A DNA stretch of 64,000 nucleotides from Deltaproteobacteria bacterium (lineage in GTDB: Bacteria > Desulfobacterota > Desulfuromonadia > Geobacterales > Geobacteraceae). Within the stretch, counting starts at the first letter, position 1; each line of letters opens with the position of its first letter. The position numbers were made by a program, and so were the translations under genes. Below the pieces are notes generated by a model, which was not told the origin of the DNA, searched no databases, and worked only from the letters and a program-made list of their open reading frames with translations. Location: the NCBI GenBank assembly GCA_021847245.1, contig JAJZUC010000001.1, forward strand, positions 103,368 through 167,367, given 5' to 3'. Below are positions 47,131 through 56,065 of this stretch, piece after piece.

Positions 47131-49142
47131 AGGCTGGAGCGGATATCAATCCGCGTATCGTAAAACGTGCTCCCGTTCCCCCGGTCGGTGAGGCGCTGGG
47201 AGGTGAGGGCGTTCACCGTCCGGTCGCCGGGGGCGTAGACGCTCCACCAGACCCCCTCGGCCACCGCCACGCCGGCGGGGACGCGCTCGGTGACCCGCAG
47301 GATGAACTCCACCTCCCCCCGCTCGTTCCACGCCACGACCCGCTCGCCGTCGGCGAGGCCCCGCGTTTCGGCCTCGGCCGGGTTCACCATGAGGGTCATC
47401 CCCCCCTGTTTCGCCCGCAGCTCCTCCTGCTCGTAGAATGAGGCGTTCAGGGCAAAGAGAGTCGGGGCGGTCATCAGCCTGAGGGGGAGCACCCCCTCCT
47501 CCTCGTGGGTCGGGAGATGGCGGGGGAGCGGCTCCGGCTCCCGGGGGTTCAGGATCTCCACCTTCCCCGACGGCGTCCGGAAAGTGCCCGTGGCGTCGGG
47601 GGGGAGCGGCAGCTCCACCGCCTTCCCCCCGGCGAAGCGGGCCGGGTCGATCCCCTCCCGCATGGGGGTCGGGACCGCCAGGAGCCGGTCGATCATCCCT
47701 TCGGCGCTCTGGCGGAAGAACGGCTCGTCGAACCCCATCGCTGCGGCCAGCAGGGCGAAGGTGTCCCAGTTGGAGCGGCTCTCCCCCACCGGCGGGACCG
47801 CCGGCCGGCTCCGCTGGATGCAGTAAGTGCCGTAGGCGCGGTAGACGTCGCTCGTCTCCAGGGACGAGCAGGCCGGCAGCACCACGTCGGCCCAGCGGGC
47901 GGTGTCGGTCATGAACCGCTCGTGGACCACGGTGAAGAGATCGTCGCGGCCAAGCCCCCGCAGGATCGCGTTCTGATCCGGCGTCACGGCGGCGGGGTTC
48001 GAGTGGTAGACGTAGAGCGACATCACCGGCGGGTCGGCCAGCTCGGTCAGGGCGTGGCCCAGGCGGTTCATGTTCACGAGCCGGGTGGGGTGTGGCAGGA
48101 AATCCTCCCGCAGCACCTCCCGCATGGCGAAGGCCGCGCCGGTGGAGGTGGAGGCGAAGAGCCCGCTCCCCCGCTTCCCGTAGGCCCCCGTCAGGGCCGG
48201 GAGGGCGCAGATGGTCCGGACCGTCATGGCCCCGTTGCCGTAGCGGGAGAGGCCGCTTCCGAGGCGGATGAACGGCGCCCGCGCGCAGCCGTAAAGCCGG
48301 GCCAGCTCCTCGATGGTCGCCGCCGGAATGCCAGTGAGCTCCGCCACCCGCTCCGGGGGATAGTCGGGAAGGATGGCTTTTGCCAGCTCTTCATACCCCT
48401 GGACCCGCTCCGCCACGAAGGCCCGGTCCACCAGCCCTTCCCGGGCGATGACGTGCATCAGCCCCAGGGCCAGGGCCCCGTCGCTCCCGGGGCGGGGGAG
48501 GATGACCCGGTCCGCCGCCGCGGCCGTTGGGGTCTCGTAGGTGTCGATGAGCCAGACCGCCGCTCCCCGCTTCCGCGCCTCCCGCACCCCGTGGAGGAAG
48601 TGGATGTTGGTCGCCGCCGCGTTGATCCCCCAGAGGATCACGAGGTCGCTCTCCGCCACCTCGTCCGGGTGCGGGGCCGGGGTCTCCCCCATCACCGCGT
48701 GCCACCCCGCCTCCTTGGCCGGCGAGCAGATGGTCCGCTCCAGCCGCGACGCCCCGAGGCGGTGGAAGAAGGGGTGGCCGGCGTTTCGCTGCACGAGCCC
48801 CATGGTCCCGGCGTAGGAATAGGGGAGGATAGCCTCGGCCCCAAAGGCCGCGATGATCTCCTTCCAGCGGTCGGCGATGGTGGCGACCGCCTCCTCCCAC
48901 GGGGCGGGGCGGAACTCCCCCGACCCCTTCGCCCCGGTGCGGACGAGGGGGGTGGTGAGCCGCAGCGGCGAGTGGACCGTACGCTCGTAGTGGAGCATCT
49001 TCGGGCAGAGGGTGCCGCGGGTGAAGGGGTGCTCCGGGTCGCCGGTCACCCGGACGGCCCGGCCGTTTTCCACCTCCACCAGCAGGCCGCAGGTGTCGGG
49101 GCAGTCGTAAGGGCAGACGGAACGCGTGATCGTGGTAGTCAT
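47127..49142 (-). CDS. molybdopterin-dependent oxidoreductase (BisC-like)
   Basis: N-terminal Fe-S motif CPYDCPDTCGLLV...TLCPK, molybdopterin and dinucleotide-binding domains. Confidence 0.94.
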   Translation of the reverse strand: MTTTITRSVCPYDCPDTCGLLVEVENGRAVRVTGDPEHPFTRGTLCPKMLHYERTVHSPLRLTTPLVRTGAKGSGEFRPAPWEEAVATIADRWKEIIAAFGAEAILPYSYAGTMGLVQRNAGHPFFHRLGASRLERTICSPAKEAGWHAVMGETPAPHPDEVAESDLVILWGINAAATNIHFLHGVREARKRGAAVWLIDTYETPTAAAADRVILPRPGSDGALALGLMHVIAREGLVDRAFVAERVQGYEELAKAILPDYPPERVAELTGIPAATIEELARLYGCARAPFIRLGSGLSRYGNGAMTVRTICALPALTGAYGKRGSGLFASTSTGAAFAMREVLREDFLPHPTRLVNMNRLGHALTELADPPVMSLYVYHSNPAAVTPDQNAILRGLGRDDLFTVVHERFMTDTARWADVVLPACSSLETSDVYRAYGTYCIQRSRPAVPPVGESRSNWDTFALLAAAMGFDEPFFRQSAEGMIDRLLAVPTPMREGIDPARFAGGKAVELPLPPDATGTFRTPSGKVEILNPREPEPLPRHLPTHEEEGVLPLRLMTAPTLFALNASFYEQEELRAKQGGMTLMVNPAEAETRGLADGERVVAWNERGEVEFILRVTERVPAGVAVAEGVWWSVYAPGDRTVNALTSQRLTDRGNGSTFYDTRIDIRSSL

Positions 49143-49228
49143 GGGAACCTCCGGAAGGGGACGTCACTGAATCATCCAGGTAGCATACCGCAGATGCCGG
49201 CGGGCGGCAACGGTGGGGGGGAGAGGCG

Positions 49229-49624
49229 CTACACCGCCAGGGTGGCGAAGAGCGCTTCGAGCTTGGCCGCGTCCAGCGGCTTGACGATGAAGCTGGCGGC
49301 GCCCAGTTCACGGCAGCGGTCGAGCTCGTCGGGGTTGTCGGACGAAGAGGCAATGACCACCGGCAGCTCCCTGGTGGCGGGGTTGTGCCGCAGGCGTGCG
49401 AGGACATCCGACCCGTTCAGTCGGGGGAGCTGCAGGTCGAGGATGACGAGGGCCGGGAGCTGCGGTGCGGGGGTGGTCCCGTCCCCCACAAGCCGGCGGA
49501 GGGCCTCGGCCCCGTCGCGGGCGATCTCCAGCCGCACCGGCCGCGACAGTTTCTTCATCGCCCGGGTGGCGAGAAAGCGGTCATCGTCGTTGTCTTCAAC
49601 CAGCAGCACGTTCAGTTCGGTCAT
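49229..49624 (-). CDS. stand-alone response regulator receiver protein
   Basis: NVLLVEDNDDDRFLATRAM, LVILDLQLPRLNGSDVL, KPLD; start at MTELN. Confidence 0.93.
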   Translation of the reverse strand: MTELNVLLVEDNDDDRFLATRAMKKLSRPVRLEIARDGAEALRRLVGDGTTPAPQLPALVILDLQLPRLNGSDVLARLRHNPATRELPVVIASSSDNPDELDRCRELGAASFIVKPLDAAKLEALFATLAV

Positions 49625-49680
49625 GCGTTCCACCTGAAAACATTACTGATTAACACTAATCTTTCGCTACCAGATGTTCC

Positions 49681-49782
49681 CCCTCCCTTGACGGGAGGGG
49701 GAAGGGGGTGGGTGAAGTTTCAACTGGCTGATATCTTGGTACTTTCACCCCCACCCTAACCCTCCCCCGTCAAGGGGGAGGG
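49681..49782. repeat. dispersed-type inverted repeat around CCCTTGACGGG
   Basis: CCCTCCCTTGACGGGAGGGGGAAGGGGGTGGGTGAAGT ... ACTTTCACCCCCACCCTAACCCTCCCCCGTCAAGGGGGAGGG. Confidence 0.75.
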
Positions 49783-49789
49783 AATTTGT

Positions 49790-51397
49790 TTAGGAAGGCG
49801 GAGGCGGGCAGGGGGGGAGGGAAAAATAGCAGGTGGTGCCGCGCCCCTCCTCGCTCTCCAGCCAGATTCGCCCCCCGTGGCGCGAGACCACCCGGTGGAC
49901 GATGGCAAGCCCCACGCCGGTGCCGGGGAACTCGTCCGGCCGGTGGAGCCGCTGGAAGGGCTGGAACAGCTTGCCGGCATACGCCATGTTGAAGCCGGCG
50001 CCGTTGTCCCGCAGGTAGCAGACCGTCTCGCCGTCCCGCCAGGCCCGGCCGAAGGAGATCCTCCCCCGCTCGGTGCGGGCGGTGAACTTCCAGGCGTTCC
50101 CCACCAGGTTCTCCATCGCCACCCAGAGGAGCTCCGTGTCGGCGCAGACCATGACGTCCGGCTCCACTGTCACCTCCACCTCCCGTGCCGGCTCCCCCTC
50201 CGCCAGCGTCGCCGCGATGGCCCGGATCATGGCGCTCAGGTCCAGCTCCCGCAGCGCCAGCTCCCGGCGCTGCACCCGGAAGAGGGTCGACATGGCGGCG
50301 ATGACCCGCTCCATCTGACCGCTCACCCCCCTGATCCGCCGGAGGTAGTCGCGGCACTCTCTGCTCAGGGTGTCGCCGCATTCCTCCTCCAGGGCCTGAC
50401 AGAACCCGTTCAGGCGCATGAGCGGCGCCCGCAGGTCGTGGGAGGCGGAGTAGTTGAACGACTCCAGCTCCCGGTTCGCCTCCTCCAACTGGGCGGTCCG
50501 CTCCCGCACCCGCTCCTCCAGACGCGCGTTCAGCTCGGCGATCCGCAGGTTCGCCTCCTCCCGTTCCCGTCGGCGCTGCCAGATCGCCTCCACCATCCGG
50601 TTGAACGATGCCGCCAGCTCGCCGATCTCATCGTTTGATTCCACCGGGATGGTGGCGCTTCCCCCCGCCTCCACCGCCCGTACCCCCTCCGCCAGGTGCA
50701 GGAGGGGGTGGGTTACACCCCGGATCACCCCGTAGACGGCCCCGCAGCCGGCCAGGAGAAAGAGCGCGGCCGCCAGGCAGGTCGTGACGATCATGGCGCG
50801 GAGCCGCCGGTTGATCGGTTCTTCGTCCATGACGACCCGCACCGACCCCAGGGTGGACAGGGCGCCGCCGCTCCCCCCGGTCTCGAAGAAGAGATCCGAT
50901 TCGCGGGTCGCCCTGGTGCTGCCGATGACCGTCTCGGAAAACTCGAGCCGCCGCCCGATCCGGCGCAGCCCCGGTTTGCCGGCGGATGCTGTCTCTTGCG
51001 CCGGTGCCGGCTCCGCGCTTCCGTCGGCGGGACGCGTCACGGTCACGAGGGGATGGTTGTCGCGGTCGAAGATCGTGACCGAAAGGGCCTCGGGTGTTGC
51101 CATCGCCCCGTCGGCGATCTCCCGCAGCTGCTCGACGTTGCCGGCGAAGAGGGCCACGCGGGCATGGTTGGCCAGGAGCCGGGCCAGGAGCCGCCCCTCG
51201 GTGACGAGCTTCTCCTCCTCGCTCTCAAGGTGGTGGGTGATGAAGAAAACGGCAAAGATGGTCGAGATCGCCACGATCATGGTGGCGGTTACGGTGAAGA
51301 GCTTGGCGCGGAAACTGCCGCGGATGCTTCCGCAGATGCGGGAAATGGCGCCAGTTCGCGCAGTAGTCGGGGGGGTGCTCCGGGTTTCAGCAGTCAT
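49790..51397 (-). CDS. membrane sensor histidine kinase (HAMP)
   Basis: two TMs, HAMP, SASHDLRAPLMRLNGF H-box, HATPase DNGAGFNMAYAGKLFQPFQRLHRPDEFPGTGVGLAIVHRV. Confidence 0.95.
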   Translation of the reverse strand: MTAETRSTPPTTARTGAISRICGSIRGSFRAKLFTVTATMIVAISTIFAVFFITHHLESEEEKLVTEGRLLARLLANHARVALFAGNVEQLREIADGAMATPEALSVTIFDRDNHPLVTVTRPADGSAEPAPAQETASAGKPGLRRIGRRLEFSETVIGSTRATRESDLFFETGGSGGALSTLGSVRVVMDEEPINRRLRAMIVTTCLAAALFLLAGCGAVYGVIRGVTHPLLHLAEGVRAVEAGGSATIPVESNDEIGELAASFNRMVEAIWQRRREREEANLRIAELNARLEERVRERTAQLEEANRELESFNYSASHDLRAPLMRLNGFCQALEEECGDTLSRECRDYLRRIRGVSGQMERVIAAMSTLFRVQRRELALRELDLSAMIRAIAATLAEGEPAREVEVTVEPDVMVCADTELLWVAMENLVGNAWKFTARTERGRISFGRAWRDGETVCYLRDNGAGFNMAYAGKLFQPFQRLHRPDEFPGTGVGLAIVHRVVSRHGGRIWLESEEGRGTTCYFSLPPCPPPPS

Positions 51398-51427
51398 GCC
51401 GGCCTCCTGGGAGCTTCAAAACAAAAT

Positions 51428-52297
51428 TCATTCCCCGCGCAGATCGCGGGTGATGCCGAGGTTGCGCGCCACCGCCCCGTTGATCCGGAGGGTGATCCGG
51501 GCCGGCGCTTCGTCCGGCACCTCTTCCGGTGGGGTGCCGTTCATGATCCGGCGGGCCATCCGTCCCGCCTGGCGTCCCATGTCGGCCGGGTCCACCTCGA
51601 AGGCGGCCAGTGCCCCGTGCTGCAGGTACTTGGCGGCGAAGGCCATGACCGGCACCCGGTTCTCCTGGGAGAAGAGGGCGATCGCCTCCAGGGTCTCGGC
51701 GGTCACCACCGTCGGGTCGGGGAGGAGCCAGAGGACGTCCACCTTCCCCTTGAGGGCGGCGAGCTGCTGCAGCACCTGGCGGGGGGCGCGGACCTCGCGG
51801 GTCACCAGGGTGACCCCCTGGCGCTGCGCCGCCTGCCGCGCCTCCCTGACCATGGCGCCGGTGCGCCCCGGGTCGAAGAGGAGCCCGACGCGGTGGGCGG
51901 CCAGGTCGGCGTGGGCGAAGGCGAGGTAGCGCTCCGCCGGGACTCCCATGGTGATGCCGGTCACGTTGCCGTGGGCGGCGGTCGAGGGGGGGGCGGCCAC
52001 CATGACGTAGACGATGGGGATCTCGCGGATATCCTTCACCCGGGCCAGGGCCTCGCGGCCGATGGCGAGCACCACCCGGGGGTGCGCCTCCCGCACGGAG
52101 CGGACCACGTCGGCCCCCCGCAGCTCGGCGAGAACGAACCGCTCCACGGAACGGACCTCGGCCGTCGCCTCGAAGCCGTGCAGCGCCGCCTCGAAGGGTG
52201 CCATCCGCTCGCCCTGCACCACCACGACCTCCGCGGCGAAAGCCGGGAAGCCCCAGAGGAGCAGGAAGGCGAGTATGTGGAGGATGCGAGTCGTCAT
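51428..52297 (-). CDS. ABC-type (TrpX-like) substrate-binding protein without adjacent permease
   Basis: signal peptide; GITMGVPAERYLAFAHADL, VGLLFDPGRTGAMV; no ABC permease/ATPase in flanks. Confidence 0.85.
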   Translation of the reverse strand: MTTRILHILAFLLLWGFPAFAAEVVVVQGERMAPFEAALHGFEATAEVRSVERFVLAELRGADVVRSVREAHPRVVLAIGREALARVKDIREIPIVYVMVAAPPSTAAHGNVTGITMGVPAERYLAFAHADLAAHRVGLLFDPGRTGAMVREARQAAQRQGVTLVTREVRAPRQVLQQLAALKGKVDVLWLLPDPTVVTAETLEAIALFSQENRVPVMAFAAKYLQHGALAAFEVDPADMGRQAGRMARRIMNGTPPEEVPDEAPARITLRINGAVARNLGITRDLRGE

Positions 52298-52317
52298 GCG
52301 TTCCTAGATAGTTGCCG

Positions 52318-54183
52318 TTACCACTTGATGCGGAGGCCGCCTTCGAACCAGCGGCTGGGGTTCTTGAAAATCTCGTCGTGATATTGATTGTTGCTGAACA
52401 GGTTGTGGCCGGTGGCGAAGAGTTCGGCCTCGGTGTTACCGCTTCTGAAAAAGCGCCACCCCAAGTTTAGATCCCAGATGAAGTTGCCGTATTTGCCGCC
52501 CCAAGAGCTCGGGGTGTTCCAGTCGCGGTAATAGCCGATGAGGGAGCCGCGGAAGCGCTGCCGGTCGTCGTAGTGGAGGCCCAGATCCCAGGTTTGACGG
52601 GCTACACCGTCAAGTTTTTCGCCGGTCTCAAGGTTCCTTGCGTCGGTGAAGACATAGCCTGCGGTGAGCCAAGAGTTGTAGAGCGGAACGGTGCGGGCCT
52701 CAATCTCGAAACCTTCCCGCAGCGTTCTTGTCACTGTGTCACCCCGCTCCTTGAATTCATTGCGGAACCAGGTTCCTTTGAGCCAGAGGAAGGGGATGTC
52801 TGTGGTTTCGAAACCGGTCTGGACGGTCCAGCCAGTGTCTTTGGTGGCATAAGCCGGGTTCAAGACCGGCAGGTTGTAGCCCCGGGCCGTGTAGGCCCGT
52901 AGCAGTGTCTTGTCGGTGATGCCAAGGGTTACCCCGATGCTGGGGCTGAAGAAGTCGCCGGTTTTGCTGGTCAGGTCGTAACGGACTGCTGGGGTGATGG
53001 TAAGCCGCTTCCAGGCGATGGTGTCGTTCAGGAAGAAGCCCCATTTGTCGTTGGAGGCGTCGATATTGAAGAGGGGGTTCTTGGCCTGTCCATGGTCGAA
53101 GTCGATCCCACCGGTCAGGGTGTGGAGACCCTGGCGCCAAGTAAGTATAGCCGCGCCCCCGGCTGTTTTCTCGTCGTTGGTGATGGTAGCTAAACGCTCG
53201 CCGGTGCTGATGTCGTCATAACCTTCAGTGAAATCGAATCGCGTTCCTTTGATGAGGGCGTTGAAGGTTAGCCGGTCGGTCAGGGAGTAGTCGAGGGAGA
53301 GAGTCGACTGGAGGATGCGAAGCTTAAATTGGTCCGAAAATCCGGCGAATGTGATAAGGCCAACCTGCGGCGCTGTTTCCATGGAGTTGAAGGTGAGGCG
53401 GAGGCTTCCCCGGTCGGACAGGTTCCAGCGGAGCTTGGCGTAAGCGTTGTTGTTCTCGGTGGCGTTGAAGGGATGGAAGCCGTTGCTCTGGAGGTTGCCG
53501 CCCGAAAGATAGTAGCCGAGCCGGCCAACCGTGCCGGAGAGTTCTCCTCGTCCGTCGCGGGTGCCGTTCTCGCCACCTGAGAAAGATGCGGCGCCGCTGA
53601 AGGAGGCATGAAGGGCCGGCTCCTTCGTGATGACGTTGACTATACCTCCCAAGGAGGAGCTCCAACTCGAGGATGCGGGCCCCTTCAGGATTTCCACCCG
53701 CTCAATGTTCTGGACCGGGACCATGCCAGGGATGGCATAGCTGTCGGACTCGTTGTCAATGGGTACCCCGTCGATCAGGATCTGGATAAAACGGGTGGTG
53801 GCTCCAGCGAACTCAGTAAGAGTGGGAGCTCCTGGAGCGGTGTTGCCGGCGACCTGAACCCCGGGAACGATGGCGAGGACATCGGCCAGGGTGTGGGCAT
53901 TTATTGCCTCGATTTCTTCGGCGGTGATGACGGTTATGTTCTCGGCACTCCGGGAGAGGGGGCGCGGCGAGCGGGTGGCAGAGGTTACAGTCAGGTCCTG
54001 GGGTTCGTAGTAGAGCTCCATTGTCTCCCGGTCGCCGTCGGTTTCGGCGTGGGCAGGGAGGGGGAGACACAGGATGAACTGGGCAAGGAGGAAAAGAAAA
54101 ACGAGCCGCTCCCCCAGCGCCAATAGCCGCCGGAAACGCATTCCGGCGGATGCTGTCGCTATGGGGAGGCTCGATGGTGGCAT
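52318..54183 (-). CDS. TonB-dependent outer membrane receptor
   Basis: plug domain ITVITAEEIEAINAHTLADVLAIVPGVQV, RVEILKGPASSSWSSSLGGIVNVITK; C-terminal WFEGGLRIKW barrel strand. Confidence 0.95.
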   Translation of the reverse strand: MPPSSLPIATASAGMRFRRLLALGERLVFLFLLAQFILCLPLPAHAETDGDRETMELYYEPQDLTVTSATRSPRPLSRSAENITVITAEEIEAINAHTLADVLAIVPGVQVAGNTAPGAPTLTEFAGATTRFIQILIDGVPIDNESDSYAIPGMVPVQNIERVEILKGPASSSWSSSLGGIVNVITKEPALHASFSGAASFSGGENGTRDGRGELSGTVGRLGYYLSGGNLQSNGFHPFNATENNNAYAKLRWNLSDRGSLRLTFNSMETAPQVGLITFAGFSDQFKLRILQSTLSLDYSLTDRLTFNALIKGTRFDFTEGYDDISTGERLATITNDEKTAGGAAILTWRQGLHTLTGGIDFDHGQAKNPLFNIDASNDKWGFFLNDTIAWKRLTITPAVRYDLTSKTGDFFSPSIGVTLGITDKTLLRAYTARGYNLPVLNPAYATKDTGWTVQTGFETTDIPFLWLKGTWFRNEFKERGDTVTRTLREGFEIEARTVPLYNSWLTAGYVFTDARNLETGEKLDGVARQTWDLGLHYDDRQRFRGSLIGYYRDWNTPSSWGGKYGNFIWDLNLGWRFFRSGNTEAELFATGHNLFSNNQYHDEIFKNPSRWFEGGLRIKW

Positions 54184-54210
54184 GGGGTTTGCTGTTTAAT
54201 GAGAAAGTCT

Positions 54211-54238
54211 GTTATTGGCAGGCGCCCCTGCTTATAAC
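54211..54238. promoter_or_regulatory. candidate operator palindrome between TonB receptor and RiPP precursor
   Basis: GTTATTGGCAGG-CGCC-CCTGCTTATAAC (10/12 paired). Confidence 0.45.
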
Positions 54239-54309
54239 AAAAAAGATACGGTGTTGTCCATTTCATTCTGTACCTTCGGTGATTACTGCGCCAAAAGGAG
54301 ATGAGAGCC

Positions 54310-54429
54310 ATGAGTGAGATCACAGACGAGGTGGTGGTGCTGGATGCCGGAACATCCAGCGCCCCCGAGGGGCCGACGGCTTGCTGCACGTCGTCGTTAG
54401 TAACCACAAGGGTTCAGCCGGCAGAGTAG
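54310..54429 (+). CDS. geopeptide-like RiPP precursor peptide (39 aa)
   Basis: MSEITDEVVVLDAGTSSAPEGPTACCTSSLVTTRVQPAE; SD AAGGAG with 9-nt spacing; followed by terminator-like hairpin and radical SAM maturase; absent from ORF track. Confidence 0.75.
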   Translation: MSEITDEVVVLDAGTSSAPEGPTACCTSSLVTTRVQPAE

Positions 54430-54440
54430 CACTAAGGAGG

Positions 54441-54475
54441 AGAGGGGAGGGGACCGTTTCCCCTCCCTTTCTTCG
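54441..54475 (+). terminator. hairpin/terminator between precursor and maturase
   Basis: AGGGGAGGGGACCGTTTCCCCTCCCTTTCTTC. Confidence 0.65.
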
Positions 54476-54535
54476 CCCTCCGGCCATTTCGCGGGTCCCG
54501 TGCCAGAAAAGGGCGGGATGTCCGGTTCAGCACCG

Positions 54536-54735
54536 GGGCGTTGCCCCCGCCCCCACGTACTTTCTTTGGCCGCCCAAAGAAAGTACGCAAAGAAAACCGC
54601 CCCTGATGCCTTGGCCGCTGGCGCGGCTTCCCTCGCTCCGTCGGACGCTGCGGCGGGGGCCGGAACTCGCTTCGCTCAGACAGCCGCCCCCCTTCTTCCG
54701 CCGCGTCCTTACTCACTCGGCTGCGGCAAAGGGGG
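54536..54735. repeat. dispersed intergenic repeat with perfect 13-bp hairpin
   Basis: GTACTTTCTTTGG-CCGC-CCAAAGAAAGTAC (54557-54586) followed by CGCAAAGAAA and a Ser/Arg-like GC-rich tail. Confidence 0.6.
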
Positions 54736-54812
54736 AGAGACGAAAAGCGATAAGCGATAAGCAGGATTGCCCCCCCTTCATTCTGTCCATCACCTTTTCA
54801 TTCGGAGCCCCC

Positions 54813-56057
54813 ATGATCCTCTCCCGTTACGTCAAGGAATTCCCCTCCCCCGAGTCCCCTGACCAGCTCCTCCTCTTCTCCTGCCGCACCGGTGCGGTGG
54901 TGCGGGTGTCCCGGGCCACCTTCGCCGCGGCCCGGGCCGGCACCCTCTCTCCCGCGGCAGCCGCTACCCTGGAGCAGCACGGCTTCCTCACCCCCGACCG
55001 CGCCACGGAGCGGGCGGAGATGCTCGCCTGGTTCGACCGGATCAACGCCGGGCGGCGCCGCGCCGGTCTGGTGGCGGTCCTGACCCGGCGCTGCAATCTG
55101 GCCTGTCCTTACTGCTTCGAGGGGGGGCAGGCACCGGAGGGTGACATGGCGGAAGAGACCGCCGATCTGCTGGTGGCGATGATCGGGCGGGAATACTTTG
55201 CCAAGGGATGGCGGGTGGATCTCGATTTCTACGGCGGCGAGCCGCTGCTGCGTCCCGGCCTGATCCGGCGGATCGCCGCGCCGCTGCGGGCCGCGGGGGG
55301 CGAACTGTTCCACGGGCACCTGGTCAGTAACGGCACCCTCCTCGACCGGGAGGTGATGGCGGAGCTGGTCCCCCTGGGGATCGAGTCGGTGAAGGTGACC
55401 CTTGACGGCCCGCCCCACGTCCATGACCGCCACCGCCCCTACGGCGGCGGCGCCGGGAGTTTCCGCGACATCCTGCGGGGGGTGAAGGAGGTGGCGGAGC
55501 TGGTGAGGGTCCACGTGGGAGGGAACTTTACGCGGGAAACCTGGCGGGAGTACCCGGCGCTTCTGGATCTGCTGGTGGCGGAGGGGCTCACCCCGGAGCG
55601 GCTCGGGACGGTGCGCTTCACCCCGGCCGTGGGAGGGAAGGGGAGGGGGTGCGTGACCTGCGAGGAGCCGTGGCTGGCGGAGGCGGAGCTTTCCCTGCGG
55701 CAGGAGCTGGCGGCGCGGGGATTCCGGCTGCCGAAGCCCGGCCCCTTCTCCTGCATGATCGATCTGGCAAGTGACCTGGCGGTGGATGCCGACGGTCGCT
55801 GCTACAAATGCCCCGCCTTCATGGGGCACGCGGGGTACGCCGTGGGGACCCTGGGCGGCGGCCTCACCGGCGCACTCCCCGCCTACGGCCCCGATATCTG
55901 GAAGACGGAGGAGTGCCTCGGCTGCGCCTGGCTCCCCTTGTGCTTCGGCGGCTGCCGCTTCATGCGGCTGGCGGAGGCGGGAGGCGTGGACGGGGTGTCG
56001 TGCCTGCGGGGGTACCTGGACGCTACCCTGGAGACGGGGGTGCGGCGGGCGGCTTGA
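54813..56057 (+). CDS. geopeptide-type radical SAM peptide maturase (SPASM-like C-terminus)
   Basis: radical SAM CNLACPYCFEGG, DFYGGEPLL; C-terminal CYKCPAF...CLGCAWLPLCFGGCRF...C cluster. Confidence 0.88.
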   Translation: MILSRYVKEFPSPESPDQLLLFSCRTGAVVRVSRATFAAARAGTLSPAAAATLEQHGFLTPDRATERAEMLAWFDRINAGRRRAGLVAVLTRRCNLACPYCFEGGQAPEGDMAEETADLLVAMIGREYFAKGWRVDLDFYGGEPLLRPGLIRRIAAPLRAAGGELFHGHLVSNGTLLDREVMAELVPLGIESVKVTLDGPPHVHDRHRPYGGGAGSFRDILRGVKEVAELVRVHVGGNFTRETWREYPALLDLLVAEGLTPERLGTVRFTPAVGGKGRGCVTCEEPWLAEAELSLRQELAARGFRLPKPGPFSCMIDLASDLAVDADGRCYKCPAFMGHAGYAVGTLGGGLTGALPAYGPDIWKTEECLGCAWLPLCFGGCRFMRLAEAGGVDGVSCLRGYLDATLETGVRRAA

Positions 56058-56065
56058 ACAAAAGG

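Noticed and set aside
47505-49637. 710-aa plus-strand ORF
   Set aside because: antisense to molybdopterin oxidoreductase and receiver genes
50696-52381. 561-aa plus-strand ORF
   Set aside because: antisense to kinase and substrate-binding protein
54381-54812. N-terminal extension of the radical SAM maturase (558-aa ORF)
   Set aside because: extension translates the precursor tail, hairpin and dispersed repeat in another frame; ATG at 54813 with GGAG upstream fits the maturase start
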